DNA from: JAMOBE01 sp039908285
GTDB lineage: Bacteria > Pseudomonadota > Alphaproteobacteria > Rhodospirillales > Rhodospirillaceae
Assembly (NCBI GenBank): GCA_039908285.1
Contig: JAMOBE010000078.1
Coordinates: 1 to 17,023, forward strand
Reading direction: 5' to 3'
DNA: 17,023 bases
Part shown: positions 1-6,738 of the stretch, in pieces
How positions within the stretch are numbered: the stretch's first letter is position 1
Layout of the letters: each line of letters begins with the position of its first letter
The notes under the pieces: generated by a model
Seen by the model: the letters and a program-made list of their open reading frames with translations, nothing else
The model's database searches: none
What the model was told of the DNA's origin: nothing
Position numbers and translations under genes: made by a program

Positions 1-256
1 TCTTCAGTTCGGCCCACCTGGGATCGGCCTTCTTCGGCGCCGTCGGCGTCTCCGCCACCAGCCGGGCCTCCGGCAGACCGCCCGAGTGGTCGGTCTTCAG
101 TTCGGCCCACCTGGGATCGGCCTTCTTCGGCGCCGTCGGCGTCTCCGCCACCAGCCGGGCCTCCGGCAGACCGCCCGAGTGGTCGGTCTTCAGTTCGGCC
201 CATTTGGGATCGACCTTCTTCGGCACCGTCGGTGTCTCCGCCACCAGCCGGGCCTC
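1..256. repeat. 93-bp in-frame tandem repeat, about 2.75 visible copies
   Basis: Copies start at 1, 94 and 187. The first two are essentially identical; the third (187-256) carries several substitutions and decays after about 70 bases. The period is a multiple of three and encodes 31 residues of the minus-strand protein, so copy number can change without a frameshift. The array may continue left of the window. Confidence 0.92.
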
Positions 257-1018
257 GTAGCCGCCACGGTCGCCACCGGTATCGAGGGGAACCCAGCCCG
301 GCTCCCCAGGCTTTTTCGGCGGAGCCTCGAGGAGGGTTGATGGATGGCCCGTGGGCGGCTCTCCGGTGGTCTCCGTCGCCACGGCCGCCGTTTTCGGGGA
401 ACGTGCAACCGTCGTGGCGGTTGGGCTCGAGACCGGATGCGGCTTCGCTCCACTCACCAGCCTGCCGACGGCCTCCGCATCGATGCGCCCGTCCGCCCCC
501 AGCAGGTCGGCGGCATTGGCCTCGCCGACACAGACCAGCGCGCCCTCCAGCCCCTCGAAGTCGGCACCCACCAGGCGGCGCCCCAGGTCGTCGGCGATGG
601 TCGCCGTTCGCGCCCGCGACTCCTCTTCGGTGGCGCCGCGGAAGATGATGAGGAAGGTGTCCTCGCCCTGCCGGCCGAAGAAATTGGCCGGACCGATCTG
701 GCGCTGGATCACCCCCTCGGTGATCAGCGCCACCTTCCGGCCCAGCTTCGGCCACTTGTCGCCGAGTGCCGCGCGAAAGTCCTTCAGGGTGACGACGCTG
801 ACCTTGCCGAAGCGGGCCGCCTCCTCGGTGACGATGTCCTGGAGCGACATGGCGCCGCCGCCCTCGTAGCGCCTGGGCGCCCGACCGGGCCGCCGAGCGG
901 CATCGGGCTCCTCGCCGGACTCGTCCATGTCTTCGACGTCATCGCTCTCCTCCTCGTCGAGGCCAAGAAGCGACTTCAATCGAAAGGGTTTGTTGCTGTT
1001 CCAGAACTTCAGCGCCAT
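1..1018 (-). CDS. Partial protein with degenerate GGDEF-like segment and 31-residue tandem repeats
   Basis: The minus-strand frame is open from an ATG at 1018 to the left window edge, giving about 339 residues with no stop, so the C-terminus is missing. A GGAAGG Shine-Dalgarno-like stretch lies about 8 bases upstream. Residues 20-38 are strongly acidic. Residues 60-165 look globular, and the segment GRQGEDTFLIIFRG (residues 115-128), followed by a helix rich in Glu, Arg and Ala, recalls the GRxGGDEF region of diguanylate cyclases, but the catalytic GGDEF signature is altered to GEDTF. Residues 190-255 are Pro/Thr/Ala-rich and probably disordered. From about residue 255 onward a 31-residue unit containing ETPTAPKKADPRWAELKT repeats in frame. 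Function is unknown; the GGDEF relationship is my inference. Codon use and the open frame through the repeats support this strand over overlapping frames on the other strand. Confidence 0.72.
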   Translation of the reverse strand, partial: MALKFWNSNKPFRLKSLLGLDEEESDDVEDMDESGEEPDAARRPGRAPRRYEGGGAMSLQDIVTEEAARFGKVSVVTLKDFRAALGDKWPKLGRKVALITEGVIQRQIGPANFFGRQGEDTFLIIFRGATEEESRARTATIADDLGRRLVGADFEGLEGALVCVGEANAADLLGADGRIDAEAVGRLVSGAKPHPVSSPTATTVARSPKTAAVATETTGEPPTGHPSTLLEAPPKKPGEPGWVPLDTGGDRGGYEARLVAETPTVPKKVDPKWAELKTDHSGGLPEARLVAETPTAPKKADPRWAELKTDHSGGLPEARLVAETPTAPKKADPRWAELK

Positions 1019-1147
1019 GGCCGCCTTCCGGTCGTCGGGATCCGCGGCGGCGATGGTAGCACGGACGCAAGGTCCTTGAACCAAAATTACCGCCGCGGAC
1101 CAGGACCACGAGCCCCTGGCCCCGGTCCCGGCCCCACGGCAGGACGC

Positions 1148-1564
1148 TCAGCAACACGCCGCCTGGATGGCCGCGGTGTTCTGGTAGTCGTGGAAGCGGG
1201 TGATCTTGCCCTTCTTGACTTCGAAGCAGTGCGCCCAGTCGAGATCGACGACCTTGCCGGTGCGCCTCATCCGATCGCGCTCATGGCCCATCACGACGAC
1301 GGTATCATCCTCCTGGATGAACTTGTCCGTGGTGAACTCCAGGATTTCGACGCTCTTGTCGAGCTTGTCGAAGAACGTGCGCACATCATCCGGGCCGTGA
1401 TAGGACCCGGCCCAGGCCATCGCCTCCGGCGGGCCGGGCGCCTGCCAGTCGCATTTCTCGTCGACGAGCCTGAGAAGGGCCGGGATATCGTGCCTCTCGA
1501 AGCAGGCATAGGCTTCGCGAACCACGTCGACCGGCTGTTCCATCTTTGACACCGGCTTTGACAT
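1148..1564 (-). CDS. NTF2-like / SnoaL-like family protein
   Basis: The product is 138 residues long. The start at 1564 is chosen because a GGAGGA ribosome-binding site lies 5 bases upstream; the longer open frame upstream has no such site. The pattern of an N-terminal helix (VVREAYACFERHDIPALLRLVD), a Trp-containing turn (CDWQAPGP), G-x-Y-H-G-P followed by a helix (DDVRTFFDKL), and C-terminal strands ending in WAHCFEVKKGKITRFHDY matches the cone-shaped alpha+beta fold of SnoaL-like polyketide cyclase/ketosteroid-isomerase-related proteins. These proteins are cytoplasmic and variable in substrate, so no reaction can be named. It is divergent from the hypothetical gene at 1852. The tail ends in two cysteines. 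Confidence 0.85.
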   Translation of the reverse strand: MSKPVSKMEQPVDVVREAYACFERHDIPALLRLVDEKCDWQAPGPPEAMAWAGSYHGPDDVRTFFDKLDKSVEILEFTTDKFIQEDDTVVVMGHERDRMRRTGKVVDLDWAHCFEVKKGKITRFHDYQNTAAIQAACC

Positions 1565-1783
1565 CGGATCCTCCGTTGCGGAACGCATGACCCAAACGCA
1601 TGACCCCGCATGCCCCACAACATGGGCGACGGTCCCCCGTGGAAAAAGACGGCCCCGACCTTGGCCAGGCCCGAGCGGCACTCCCGACCGAAGTCACTGG
1701 TCTCTGGCCTTCCCGATCTGTTTTCGCACCTGAGCCCGGACGTCCGACCATTACGATTTTCATATCGTTCGCCCGCCACATCC

Positions 1784-1789
1784 TATACT
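1784..1789 (+). promoter_or_regulatory. Possible -10 element (TATACT) of the gene at 1852
   Basis: TATACT matches five of six bases of the sigma-70 -10 consensus and lies in an AT-richer stretch (1750-1790) within GC-rich surroundings, about 60 bases before the predicted start. No convincing -35 element is seen at 16-18 bases; TTCATA at 19 bases is weak. The rest of the 287-bp divergent gap (1565-1851) shows nothing else I can identify. Confidence 0.3.
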
Positions 1790-1851
1790 CTGAAGCCGTA
1801 TCGTCGGGAGGCCACTCCTCGCCGGGCCGCGTGGGGAAGGGATGGAAACGA

Positions 1852-2205
1852 ATGGTTGAAACCACCGTTACCGCATTCGCACCGCCGATGAGAGTCGATG
1901 TCACCCACCAGCGGTCTTCGGACAGCGGTGACGAGTCGGTGACGGTCAAGGTGTCCGCGGCCTCGGTCTTTTCCGCCCTGGAGACGCTGTCGCAGCCGTG
2001 GGCCGGATGGATGGCGTATTCGCCGTTCCGTCCGTGGGTGGATATGATGCGGGCGCTGTGGGCGCCGCTCGCCCTGGAGAACCCCCGGCTGTTCGCCGTC
2101 ACCTTCGAGCGTCGTGCGCCGCCCATCAAGGGCGACCGCGATCGCTTCGCCGAGGGCTTCGGCCCGGGAGTCACCCTCGAAGGGGACTACCGGCGGGTGG
2201 ATTGA
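1852..2205 (+). CDS. Small hypothetical protein
   Basis: The product is 117 residues, not recognised. The ATG at 1852 is preferred because a purine-rich GGGGAAGGG stretch precedes it by about 10 bases; an in-frame start at 1600 would overlap the neighbouring gene's promoter region and gives an implausible N-terminus. The N-terminal third is polar (Asp/Ser/Thr). Residues 45-80 are aromatic-rich, with several Trp and Pro and an amphipathic look (SALETLSQPWAGWMAY, then MMRALWAPLALENPRLF). The C-terminus is charged. There is no signal peptide or clear membrane segment. It stands alone between a divergent NTF2-like gene and a convergent tRNA-Arg. The calling of this gene rests on frame quality and position only. 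Confidence 0.5.
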   Translation: MVETTVTAFAPPMRVDVTHQRSSDSGDESVTVKVSAASVFSALETLSQPWAGWMAYSPFRPWVDMMRALWAPLALENPRLFAVTFERRAPPIKGDRDRFAEGFGPGVTLEGDYRRVD

Positions 2206-2249
2206 CCGATCGACTGACTCGGGTCAGCAGGCCAATCCCTTGAAATCCT

Positions 2250-2326
2250 TGGCGCGCCCTACTGGACTCGAACCAGTGACCCACAGCTTAGAAGGCTGTT
2301 GCTCTATCCTGCTGAGCTAAGGGCGC
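2250..2326 (-). tRNA. tRNA-Arg(TCT)
   Basis: A 77-nt cloverleaf on the minus strand. The 5' end GCGCCCT pairs with AGGGCGC; the discriminator base is G and a CCA end is encoded (2250-2252). The anticodon arm is ACAGC-CTTCTAA-GCTGT, giving anticodon TCT (decodes AGA). The T arm contains GGTTCGAGTCC. All arms pair well. Confidence 0.97.
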
Positions 2327-2350
2327 AATGCGCGAGGCCCCCTGGACACA

Positions 2351-2517
2351 CTAGCCTGGGTTTCTCACAGGTCCGACGGATGCTGGCTTGATCTTTGATC
2401 CGCCTATGTTTTTTCCTCCCTTGCCAATACATCCAGTATTGGCGGCGGTCGGAAAAACCATAGACGGATCAAATCTCTGCGCCATCATTCCGCATCCCTG
2501 TGAGAAATCCAGGCTAG
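2351..2517. mobile_element. MITE-like 167-bp imperfect inverted-repeat element
   Basis: The two tips (2351-2371 and 2497-2517) are inverted copies with one mismatch over 21 bases, both ending in CTAG. A second pair (2397-2416 and 2451-2470) is an inverted match over about 20 bases with few differences. The centre is a perfect hairpin, GCCAATAC-atcca-GTATTGGC (2423-2443). The whole would fold into one long cruciform. It has no coding capacity. Its right tip contains the stop codon of the NDUFS4-like gene and its left tip lies 25 bases from tRNA-Arg. Size, lack of genes and nested inverted ends suggest a non-autonomous insertion element; the parent transposase family is not identified. A structured terminator is an alternative but does not explain the length. 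Confidence 0.68.
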
Positions 2518-2807
2518 AGAATCCGGTCGGGACGGAAGTTGTCGGCATAGCTTTTCGCCCGCTCGATGCGTTCGTGCGGATCGTCGACCTGACACTCCAG
2601 ACCACGGCGTGCGGCGTAGGCGATGGCTTCTTCCTTCGTTTCGAAGAACATCCGCACCTGACCATACACGTCGGCGCTACCAACCCATCCCATCATGGGA
2701 TCGGTCACCTTTGCGGATTGCGGTTCGAATTCCAGGATCCAGCGACGTGTCCCGCCCTGGCCCGACTGCATCGCCGACTTTGCCGGTCGATAGATTCGCA
2801 CCTGCAT
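2514..2807 (-). CDS. NDUFS4-like ETC complex I accessory subunit
   Basis: The product is 97 residues. Diagnostic features of the family (ETC complex I subunit conserved region) are RIYRPAKSAMQSG (residues 4-16), RRWILEFEP (21-29), DPMMGWVGSADV (36-47), QVRMFFETKEEAIAYA (50-65) and the tail SYADNFRP (86-93). In alphaproteobacteria and mitochondria this small protein is an accessory subunit of NADH:ubiquinone oxidoreductase, sitting on the peripheral arm at the cytoplasmic face of the inner membrane. It lies 60 bases downstream of tRNA-Pro on the same strand. The C-terminus looks atypical: the last residues (DRIL, then stop) run into the inverted-repeat element, and the conserved end I remember for homologs (PWTH) is missing. 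It has probably lost a few terminal residues to the insertion. Confidence 0.9.
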   Translation of the reverse strand: MQVRIYRPAKSAMQSGQGGTRRWILEFEPQSAKVTDPMMGWVGSADVYGQVRMFFETKEEAIAYAARRGLECQVDDPHERIERAKSYADNFRPDRIL

Positions 2808-2867
2808 GGCCTCGTCTCCCCCTTTTCAGACGGCCCGACGGCCGCTTCAATTCCCATCACCGGCAAC

Positions 2868-2944
2868 TGGTCGGGGCGACCGGATTCGAACCAGCGACTT
2901 CCTGCTCCCAAAGCAGGCGCTCTACCAGGCTGAGCTACGCCCCG
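2868..2944 (-). tRNA. tRNA-Pro(TGG)
   Basis: A 77-nt cloverleaf on the minus strand. The 5' end CGGGGCG pairs with CGCCCCG and the CCA end is encoded (2868-2870). The anticodon arm is CCTGC-TTTGGGA-GCAGG, giving anticodon TGG. The T arm has GGTTCGAATCC. It precedes the NDUFS4-like gene and may share its transcript. Confidence 0.97.
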
Positions 2945-2984
2945 TGCCCTGGAAGCTAAGGGGTTTCACGGGACGTAGCAAGCC

Positions 2985-3752
2985 CTATGGCAGGAACTGC
3001 TCCATGAGGATGCGTTCCTCGAGGTTGTGCTCAGGGTCGAACAGCAGGGTCATGACGATGGAGCGATCCTCGCGCACGTGAACTTCGGAGACGTTGCGCA
3101 CCTCGGTATAGTCGGCGACGGCGCTGACCGGTCGTTTGATCGGGTCGTGCACCTCGAAGTCGACGGCGGCGGTGTGGTGCAGCAGGGCGCCCCGCCAGCG
3201 TCGCGGCCTGAAGGCGCTGATGGGTGTCAGGCCGATCAGGTTGGCCCCGAGCGGCAGGATGGTTCCGTGGGCGGACATGTTGTAGGCGGTGCTGCCGGCG
3301 GCCGTGCACACCAGAACGCCGTCGCAGACCAGCTCCTCGAGCCGCACCCGCCGATCCAGCAGCACCCGCAGCTTGGCCGCCTGGCGAGTCTCGCGCAGGA
3401 GCGAGACCTCGTTGATGGCCAGCGCTTCGACGGTCTCGCCGTCGATGGTCCGCGCCACCATGCGCAGCGGATGCAGGCTCACCGGCTGGGCGCGTTCAAG
3501 GCGCGCCGCCAGGTCCTCCTCGCGGAAGGCATTCATGAGGAACCCGACCGTCCCCCGGTTCATGCCATAGATCGGCACCTTGCGGTCGAGATAGCGGTGA
3601 AGGGTTTCCAGCATGAAGCCGTCGCCCCCCAGCGCAACGATGATGTCGGCCTGCTCGGGGGGAATTTGGCCATGGAGCCGCGTCAGCCGCCGCAGGGCTT
3701 CCTGGGCCGGTGCCGTATCTCCCGCCACGAATGCGAACTTGCCAGAAGCCAT
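2985..3752 (-). CDS. nadK: NAD kinase
   Basis: The product is 255 residues, the compact length usual for alphaproteobacterial NAD kinases. It phosphorylates NAD to NADP with ATP or polyphosphate in the cytoplasm. Signatures seen: the GGDG nucleotide-binding motif (residues 42-45, in VALGGDGFMLETLH), the NRGTVGFLMN loop (65-74), the conserved NE pair (114-115), DGVLVCTAAGSTAYN (144-158) and PISAFRPRRW (177-186). The start at 3752 is the first ATG of the frame, with only a weak purine stretch upstream, so translation initiation may be inefficient or the start slightly different. The gene is 71 bases downstream of moaA on the same strand and may be co-transcribed with it. Confidence 0.95.
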   Translation of the reverse strand: MASGKFAFVAGDTAPAQEALRRLTRLHGQIPPEQADIIVALGGDGFMLETLHRYLDRKVPIYGMNRGTVGFLMNAFREEDLAARLERAQPVSLHPLRMVARTIDGETVEALAINEVSLLRETRQAAKLRVLLDRRVRLEELVCDGVLVCTAAGSTAYNMSAHGTILPLGANLIGLTPISAFRPRRWRGALLHHTAAVDFEVHDPIKRPVSAVADYTEVRNVSEVHVREDRSIVMTLLFDPEHNLEERILMEQFLP

Positions 3753-3823
3753 GTGGAATGCCGGGGTGATGAATCACGTGTGGGGGAGCACTCTATACCG
3801 ACTCCGGCGGCATGGCACCTGTT

Positions 3824-4813
3824 TTACCCGCCCGTGACGCTCATGTGACGGGCGAGGGTGGGGCGGCGGTCCTGGCGGTCGATGATGAAGTCGTGACCGC
3901 GCGGCTTGGTGTGGACCGCCGCGCGGATGGCTCCGGTCAGGGCCTCGTCACTCTCCGACCGGCGGAGCGGCTCGCGGAGGCTGACCGAGTCCTCCCGGCC
4001 GAGACACAGGTACAGGCGGCCGGTGCAGGTCAGGCGCACGCGGTTGCAGGTCTCGCAGAACGAGTGACTCATCGGCGTGATGAAGCCGATGCGCCGTCCG
4101 GTCTCGGCGCAGTGGACATAGCGGGACGGCCCGCCGGTGCGGTGATCGGTGTCGGTCAGGGTCCACCGCCGCGCCAGGCGGGCCCGCACCAGCGACAGCG
4201 GCAGGTAGTGCCGGGTGCGGTCGCCGGTGATCTCGCCGAGGGGCATGGTCTCTATCATGGTCATGTCGAATCCGCGGGCGCCGCACCAGGCCACCATGTC
4301 GTCCAGTTCGTCGTCGTTGACGTCCTGCATGGCCACGGTGTTGATCTTGACCGCAAGCCCAGCCGCCACCGCGGCGTCGATGCCCTCCAGGGTTCGTGCG
4401 AGGACTCCGTTGCGGGTGACCCGCCGGAACCGCTCCGGGTCCAGGGTGTCCAGCGACACGTTGACCCGCCGGACGCCGCAGGCCGCCAGCTCGGCGGCAT
4501 GACGCGCAAGCTGGGTGCCGTTGGTGGTCAGCGTCAGCTCGTCGAGCGCCCCCGACTGGAGGTGACGGGACAGCGAGCGGAACAGGGTCATGATCCCCTG
4601 ACGCACCAGGGGCTCGCCACCGGTGATGCGCAGCTTGCGCACCCCAAGCCCGACGAAGGCCCCGCACACCCGGTCCAGTTCCTCGAGCGACAGCAACCGG
4701 TCCTTCGGCAGGAAGGTCATCTGCTCGGCCATGCAGTAGACGCATCGCAGGTCGCAGCGATCGGTGACCGAAACCCGCAGGTACGTGATGCGCCGCTCGA
4801 ACGTATCGATCAT
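3824..4813 (-). CDS. moaA: GTP 3',8-cyclase MoaA
   Basis: The product is 329 residues, normal family length. MoaA is a radical-SAM enzyme that converts GTP to 3',8-cyclo-GTP in the first step of molybdenum cofactor synthesis. The N-terminal cluster motif CDLRCVYC supplies Cys20, Cys24 and Cys27 for the SAM-binding iron-sulfur cluster. TGGEPL (64-69) is the SAM-contacting glycine motif. The C-terminal cluster ligands are in CETCNRVRLTCTGRLYLC (Cys253, Cys256, Cys270). The protein ends in Gly-Gly, the functionally important C-terminal pair of MoaA. A G-rich stretch (GGGGGAGGC) is immediately before the ATG at 4813. No other moa or mod genes are in the window. Confidence 0.97.
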   Translation of the reverse strand: MIDTFERRITYLRVSVTDRCDLRCVYCMAEQMTFLPKDRLLSLEELDRVCGAFVGLGVRKLRITGGEPLVRQGIMTLFRSLSRHLQSGALDELTLTTNGTQLARHAAELAACGVRRVNVSLDTLDPERFRRVTRNGVLARTLEGIDAAVAAGLAVKINTVAMQDVNDDELDDMVAWCGARGFDMTMIETMPLGEITGDRTRHYLPLSLVRARLARRWTLTDTDHRTGGPSRYVHCAETGRRIGFITPMSHSFCETCNRVRLTCTGRLYLCLGREDSVSLREPLRRSESDEALTGAIRAAVHTKPRGHDFIIDRQDRRPTLARHMSVTGG

Positions 4814-4842
4814 GCCTCCCCCCCGGCCCGGCCCGCCCCGTC

Positions 4843-4867
4843 GCTGGTTACCAGCGTATATAACGCT
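4843..4867. promoter_or_regulatory. Overlapping inverted repeats upstream of moaA
   Basis: Two dyads overlap here: GCTGG-tta-CCAGC (4843-4855) and AGCGT-atata-ACGCT (4853-4867). They lie 30-55 bases upstream of the moaA start, where a promoter is expected. TATATAACG inside the second resembles one half of the ModE molybdate-repressor box, which would fit moaA, but the matching left half is absent. Operator function is inferred from position only. Confidence 0.35.
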
Positions 4868-4967
4868 ACGCTAGCAAAGCGGTGGACCGCTGTCGAGGGA
4901 AAATGAGAAGCCGATTGCCCTGGACTACGTCACTCGACATGGAGTGCGAGAAGGGGTATCTGGATTC

Positions 4968-4983
4968 CATCAACATGTTGATG
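4968..4983. promoter_or_regulatory. 16-bp perfect palindrome upstream of the aminotransferase gene
   Basis: CATCAACATGTTGATG is a perfect 16-base palindrome ending 30 bases before the ATG at 5014. A second dyad, CACTC-gacatg-GAGTG (4931-4946), lies just upstream. Both are in the divergent region between moaA and the aminotransferase. They are candidate binding sites for a dimeric regulator; a hairpin in the leader is also possible. Confidence 0.4.
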
Positions 4984-5013
4984 TGAATTTTCCGGAGGAT
5001 AGCAGAGGTTCGC

Positions 5014-6192
5014 ATGAAGTCCGGCAACACCATCCTGTCCAGCTATGGCACCACCATCTTCGAGGTGATGTCGAGCCTGGCGCGCGAGCACGGGGCCATC
5101 AATCTGGGACAGGGCTTTCCCGAGGGTCTTGAGCCTCCCGCGGTGATGGCGAAAGCCGCCGAAGCCGTGATGACCGGACCCAACCAGTATCCCTCGATGA
5201 TGGGGATTCCCGAGTTGCGTCAGGCGGTGGCTGCCCACGACCAGCGGTTCCATGGCCTCGATGTCGACTGGCAGAGCGAGGTGATGGTCACGTCGGGCGC
5301 CACCGAGGCCCTGGCCGACGCCCTGTTCGGGCTGATCGAGCCCGGCGACGAGGTGGTGCTGATCGAGCCGCTCTACGACAGCTATCTGCCGATCGTCCGC
5401 CGCGCCGGCGGGACGGTCCGCCTGGTGCGCCTTGAGCCGCCGGACTGGGAGTTGCCGCGCGCGGCGTTGGCGGCGGCGTTCTCGGCCCGCACCAAGCTGT
5501 TGCTGCTGAACAACCCCACCAATCCCTGCGGCAAGGTCTATACCATCGAGGACCTCACCTTCATCGCCGAACTGGCCCGGGACCACGACGCCATCGTCGT
5601 GTGCGACGAGGTATACGAGCACCTGGTGTTCGACGGACGGCGCCACATCCCCCTGATGACCCTGCCCGACATGAGGGACCGGTGCGTTCGCATCTGCTCG
5701 GCCGGCAAAAGCTTCTCCCTGACCGGGTGGAAGGTCGGCATGGTCGTCGCCGCACCCGACCTTTTGCGCCCGGTGGCCAAGGCCCACCAGTACATCACCT
5801 TCACCACCCCGCCCAATCTCCAGGCGGCCGTGGCCTTCGGGCTTGGGCTTGGCGATGACTACTTCACCGGTCTGGTGCACGATATGCAAGGGCGGCGCGA
5901 CACGCTGGCGGCCGGCCTTGCGGACATCGGCTTCGACGTCCTGGCGTGCCAGGGCAGTTATTTCCTGACCGCGGACTTTCGGGCGCTTGATCATCGCGGC
6001 ACCGACACGGAATTCTGCCGCCGGCTGACCATCGATGCCGGAGTTGCGGCGGTACCGGTCAGCGCCTTCTACACCGATGACGCTCCCAGCCACTTCGCCC
6101 GATTCTGCTTCGCGAAAAGCAACCAGGCGCTGGATGAGGCACTGGCCCGCCTGGGTCGGCATTTCGGCCGGTCCAGGCGGCTGGTGCGGTGA
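5014..6192 (+). CDS. Class I/II PLP-dependent aminotransferase
   Basis: The product is 392 residues, a fold-type I aminotransferase. GQGFPE (32-37) near the N-terminus, the NNPTNPCGK motif (166-174), CDEVYEHLVF (197-206) with the PLP-contacting Asp and Tyr, SAGKSFSLTGWKVG with the Schiff-base Lys232, and Arg363 in the carboxylate-binding region are all present. The GQGFP start and SAGKSFSLTGWK signature are typical of the subgroup containing methionine aminotransferase YbdL, kynurenine aminotransferase and some N-succinyldiaminopimelate aminotransferases; the substrate cannot be settled from sequence. A GGAGGATAGCAGAGG stretch precedes the ATG. It is divergent from moaA and convergent with the small membrane protein at 6255. 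Confidence 0.93.
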   Translation: MKSGNTILSSYGTTIFEVMSSLAREHGAINLGQGFPEGLEPPAVMAKAAEAVMTGPNQYPSMMGIPELRQAVAAHDQRFHGLDVDWQSEVMVTSGATEALADALFGLIEPGDEVVLIEPLYDSYLPIVRRAGGTVRLVRLEPPDWELPRAALAAAFSARTKLLLLNNPTNPCGKVYTIEDLTFIAELARDHDAIVVCDEVYEHLVFDGRRHIPLMTLPDMRDRCVRICSAGKSFSLTGWKVGMVVAAPDLLRPVAKAHQYITFTTPPNLQAAVAFGLGLGDDYFTGLVHDMQGRRDTLAAGLADIGFDVLACQGSYFLTADFRALDHRGTDTEFCRRLTIDAGVAAVPVSAFYTDDAPSHFARFCFAKSNQALDEALARLGRHFGRSRRLVR

Positions 6193-6219
6193 TTGGTTGC
6201 TCCCGATGAATCATGAACG

Positions 6220-6258
6220 GTGATGCCAGGTGTCAGCCATCAGGCTCGCCGGCATCAC
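6220..6258. terminator. Possible bidirectional terminator hairpin between convergent genes
   Basis: GTGATGCC (6220-6227) is an exact inverted match of GGCATCAC (6251-6258), with a 23-base loop, between the aminotransferase stop and the end of the convergent gene. There is no flanking T-run, so intrinsic termination is doubtful. Confidence 0.25.
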
Positions 6259-6716
6259 ATGGCGAGGCGCGCGGCGAGGCGGCGGGGGACGGGGCGGATG
6301 CGCTGTTCCTGGGAGTTGCGGTAGAGCCAGTCGGCCGTCAGGGCGCCGACCACGGCGCTGGTGACGGCATAGACGCGACTGACGGCCACGGCGCCCTCGG
6401 CGGCGCTTACGGTGCCGGCGGTGGTGCTGGCGAAGAAGGGGAGGGCGGCGGTGCCGCCCGTGGCCAGGTTGAAGGCGACGACGCCAGTGATGGCGCCGAG
6501 CCCGGCGATCAGCAACTGGTTGCTGCCGTTGCCAGGCGCCGGGGCCTCTTCCACCATGACCGGCTCGTCATAGCGCAGCCAGGCGGCGTTGGACCCGCCG
6601 GCGTTGGACCCGCAGGTGTTGCCGCCGGCCAGGGCGGAGCCACCGCCCACCGTCCCTACTCCGGCGAAGGCCAGGGCGACCGCCAGTGCCGTGCGGGTGA
6701 TGCGTCTTGCCAACAT
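6255..6716 (-). CDS. Small exported or membrane protein, last gene of the DUF4239/ParA/mitofilin-like operon
   Basis: The product is 153 residues, not recognised. The ATG at 6716 is chosen because GGGAAGGGG precedes it by about 6 bases and it begins a clear signal peptide: MLARRITRT, a hydrophobic core (ALAVALAFAGVGTVGG) and ALA at 28-30 as the likely cleavage site. The mature part starts with a Gly/Asn/Ser-rich stretch containing a duplicated GSNA and a single Cys35, then an acidic segment. Two further hydrophobic segments follow, at about 67-87 and 112-132, with a basic C-terminus (RPVPRRLAARLAM). It may sit in the inner membrane or the periplasm. The gene is 22 bases downstream of the mitofilin-like gene and is very probably co-transcribed with it. 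Confidence 0.72.
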   Translation of the reverse strand: MLARRITRTALAVALAFAGVGTVGGGSALAGGNTCGSNAGGSNAAWLRYDEPVMVEEAPAPGNGSNQLLIAGLGAITGVVAFNLATGGTAALPFFASTTAGTVSAAEGAVAVSRVYAVTSAVVGALTADWLYRNSQEQRIRPVPRRLAARLAM

Positions 6717-6738
6717 GAGAGTCCCCTTCCCTGTCCGA

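Noticed and set aside
1..256. CRISPR-like array
   Set aside because: The repeat is a direct 93-bp tandem without spacers and is part of a coding frame.
1019..1147. Gap between the first two minus-strand genes searched for a small gene or terminator
   Set aside because: No convincing hairpin with T-run or short coding frame with a ribosome-binding site was seen.
344..1549. Long plus-strand open frame of about 400 codons across two minus-strand genes
   Set aside because: It runs antisense to a frame with family-like domains and a ribosome-binding site, and its translation is Arg/Pro/Gly-rich and featureless, as expected for a GC-rich shadow frame.
3812..4906. Plus-strand open frame antisense to moaA
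   Set aside because: MoaA cysteine motifs and the GG terminus fix the coding strand as minus.
4930..6162. Minus-strand open frame of 410 codons antisense to the aminotransferase
   Set aside because: The plus-strand frame contains all PLP-aminotransferase motifs; the antisense frame resembles no family and has no ribosome-binding site.
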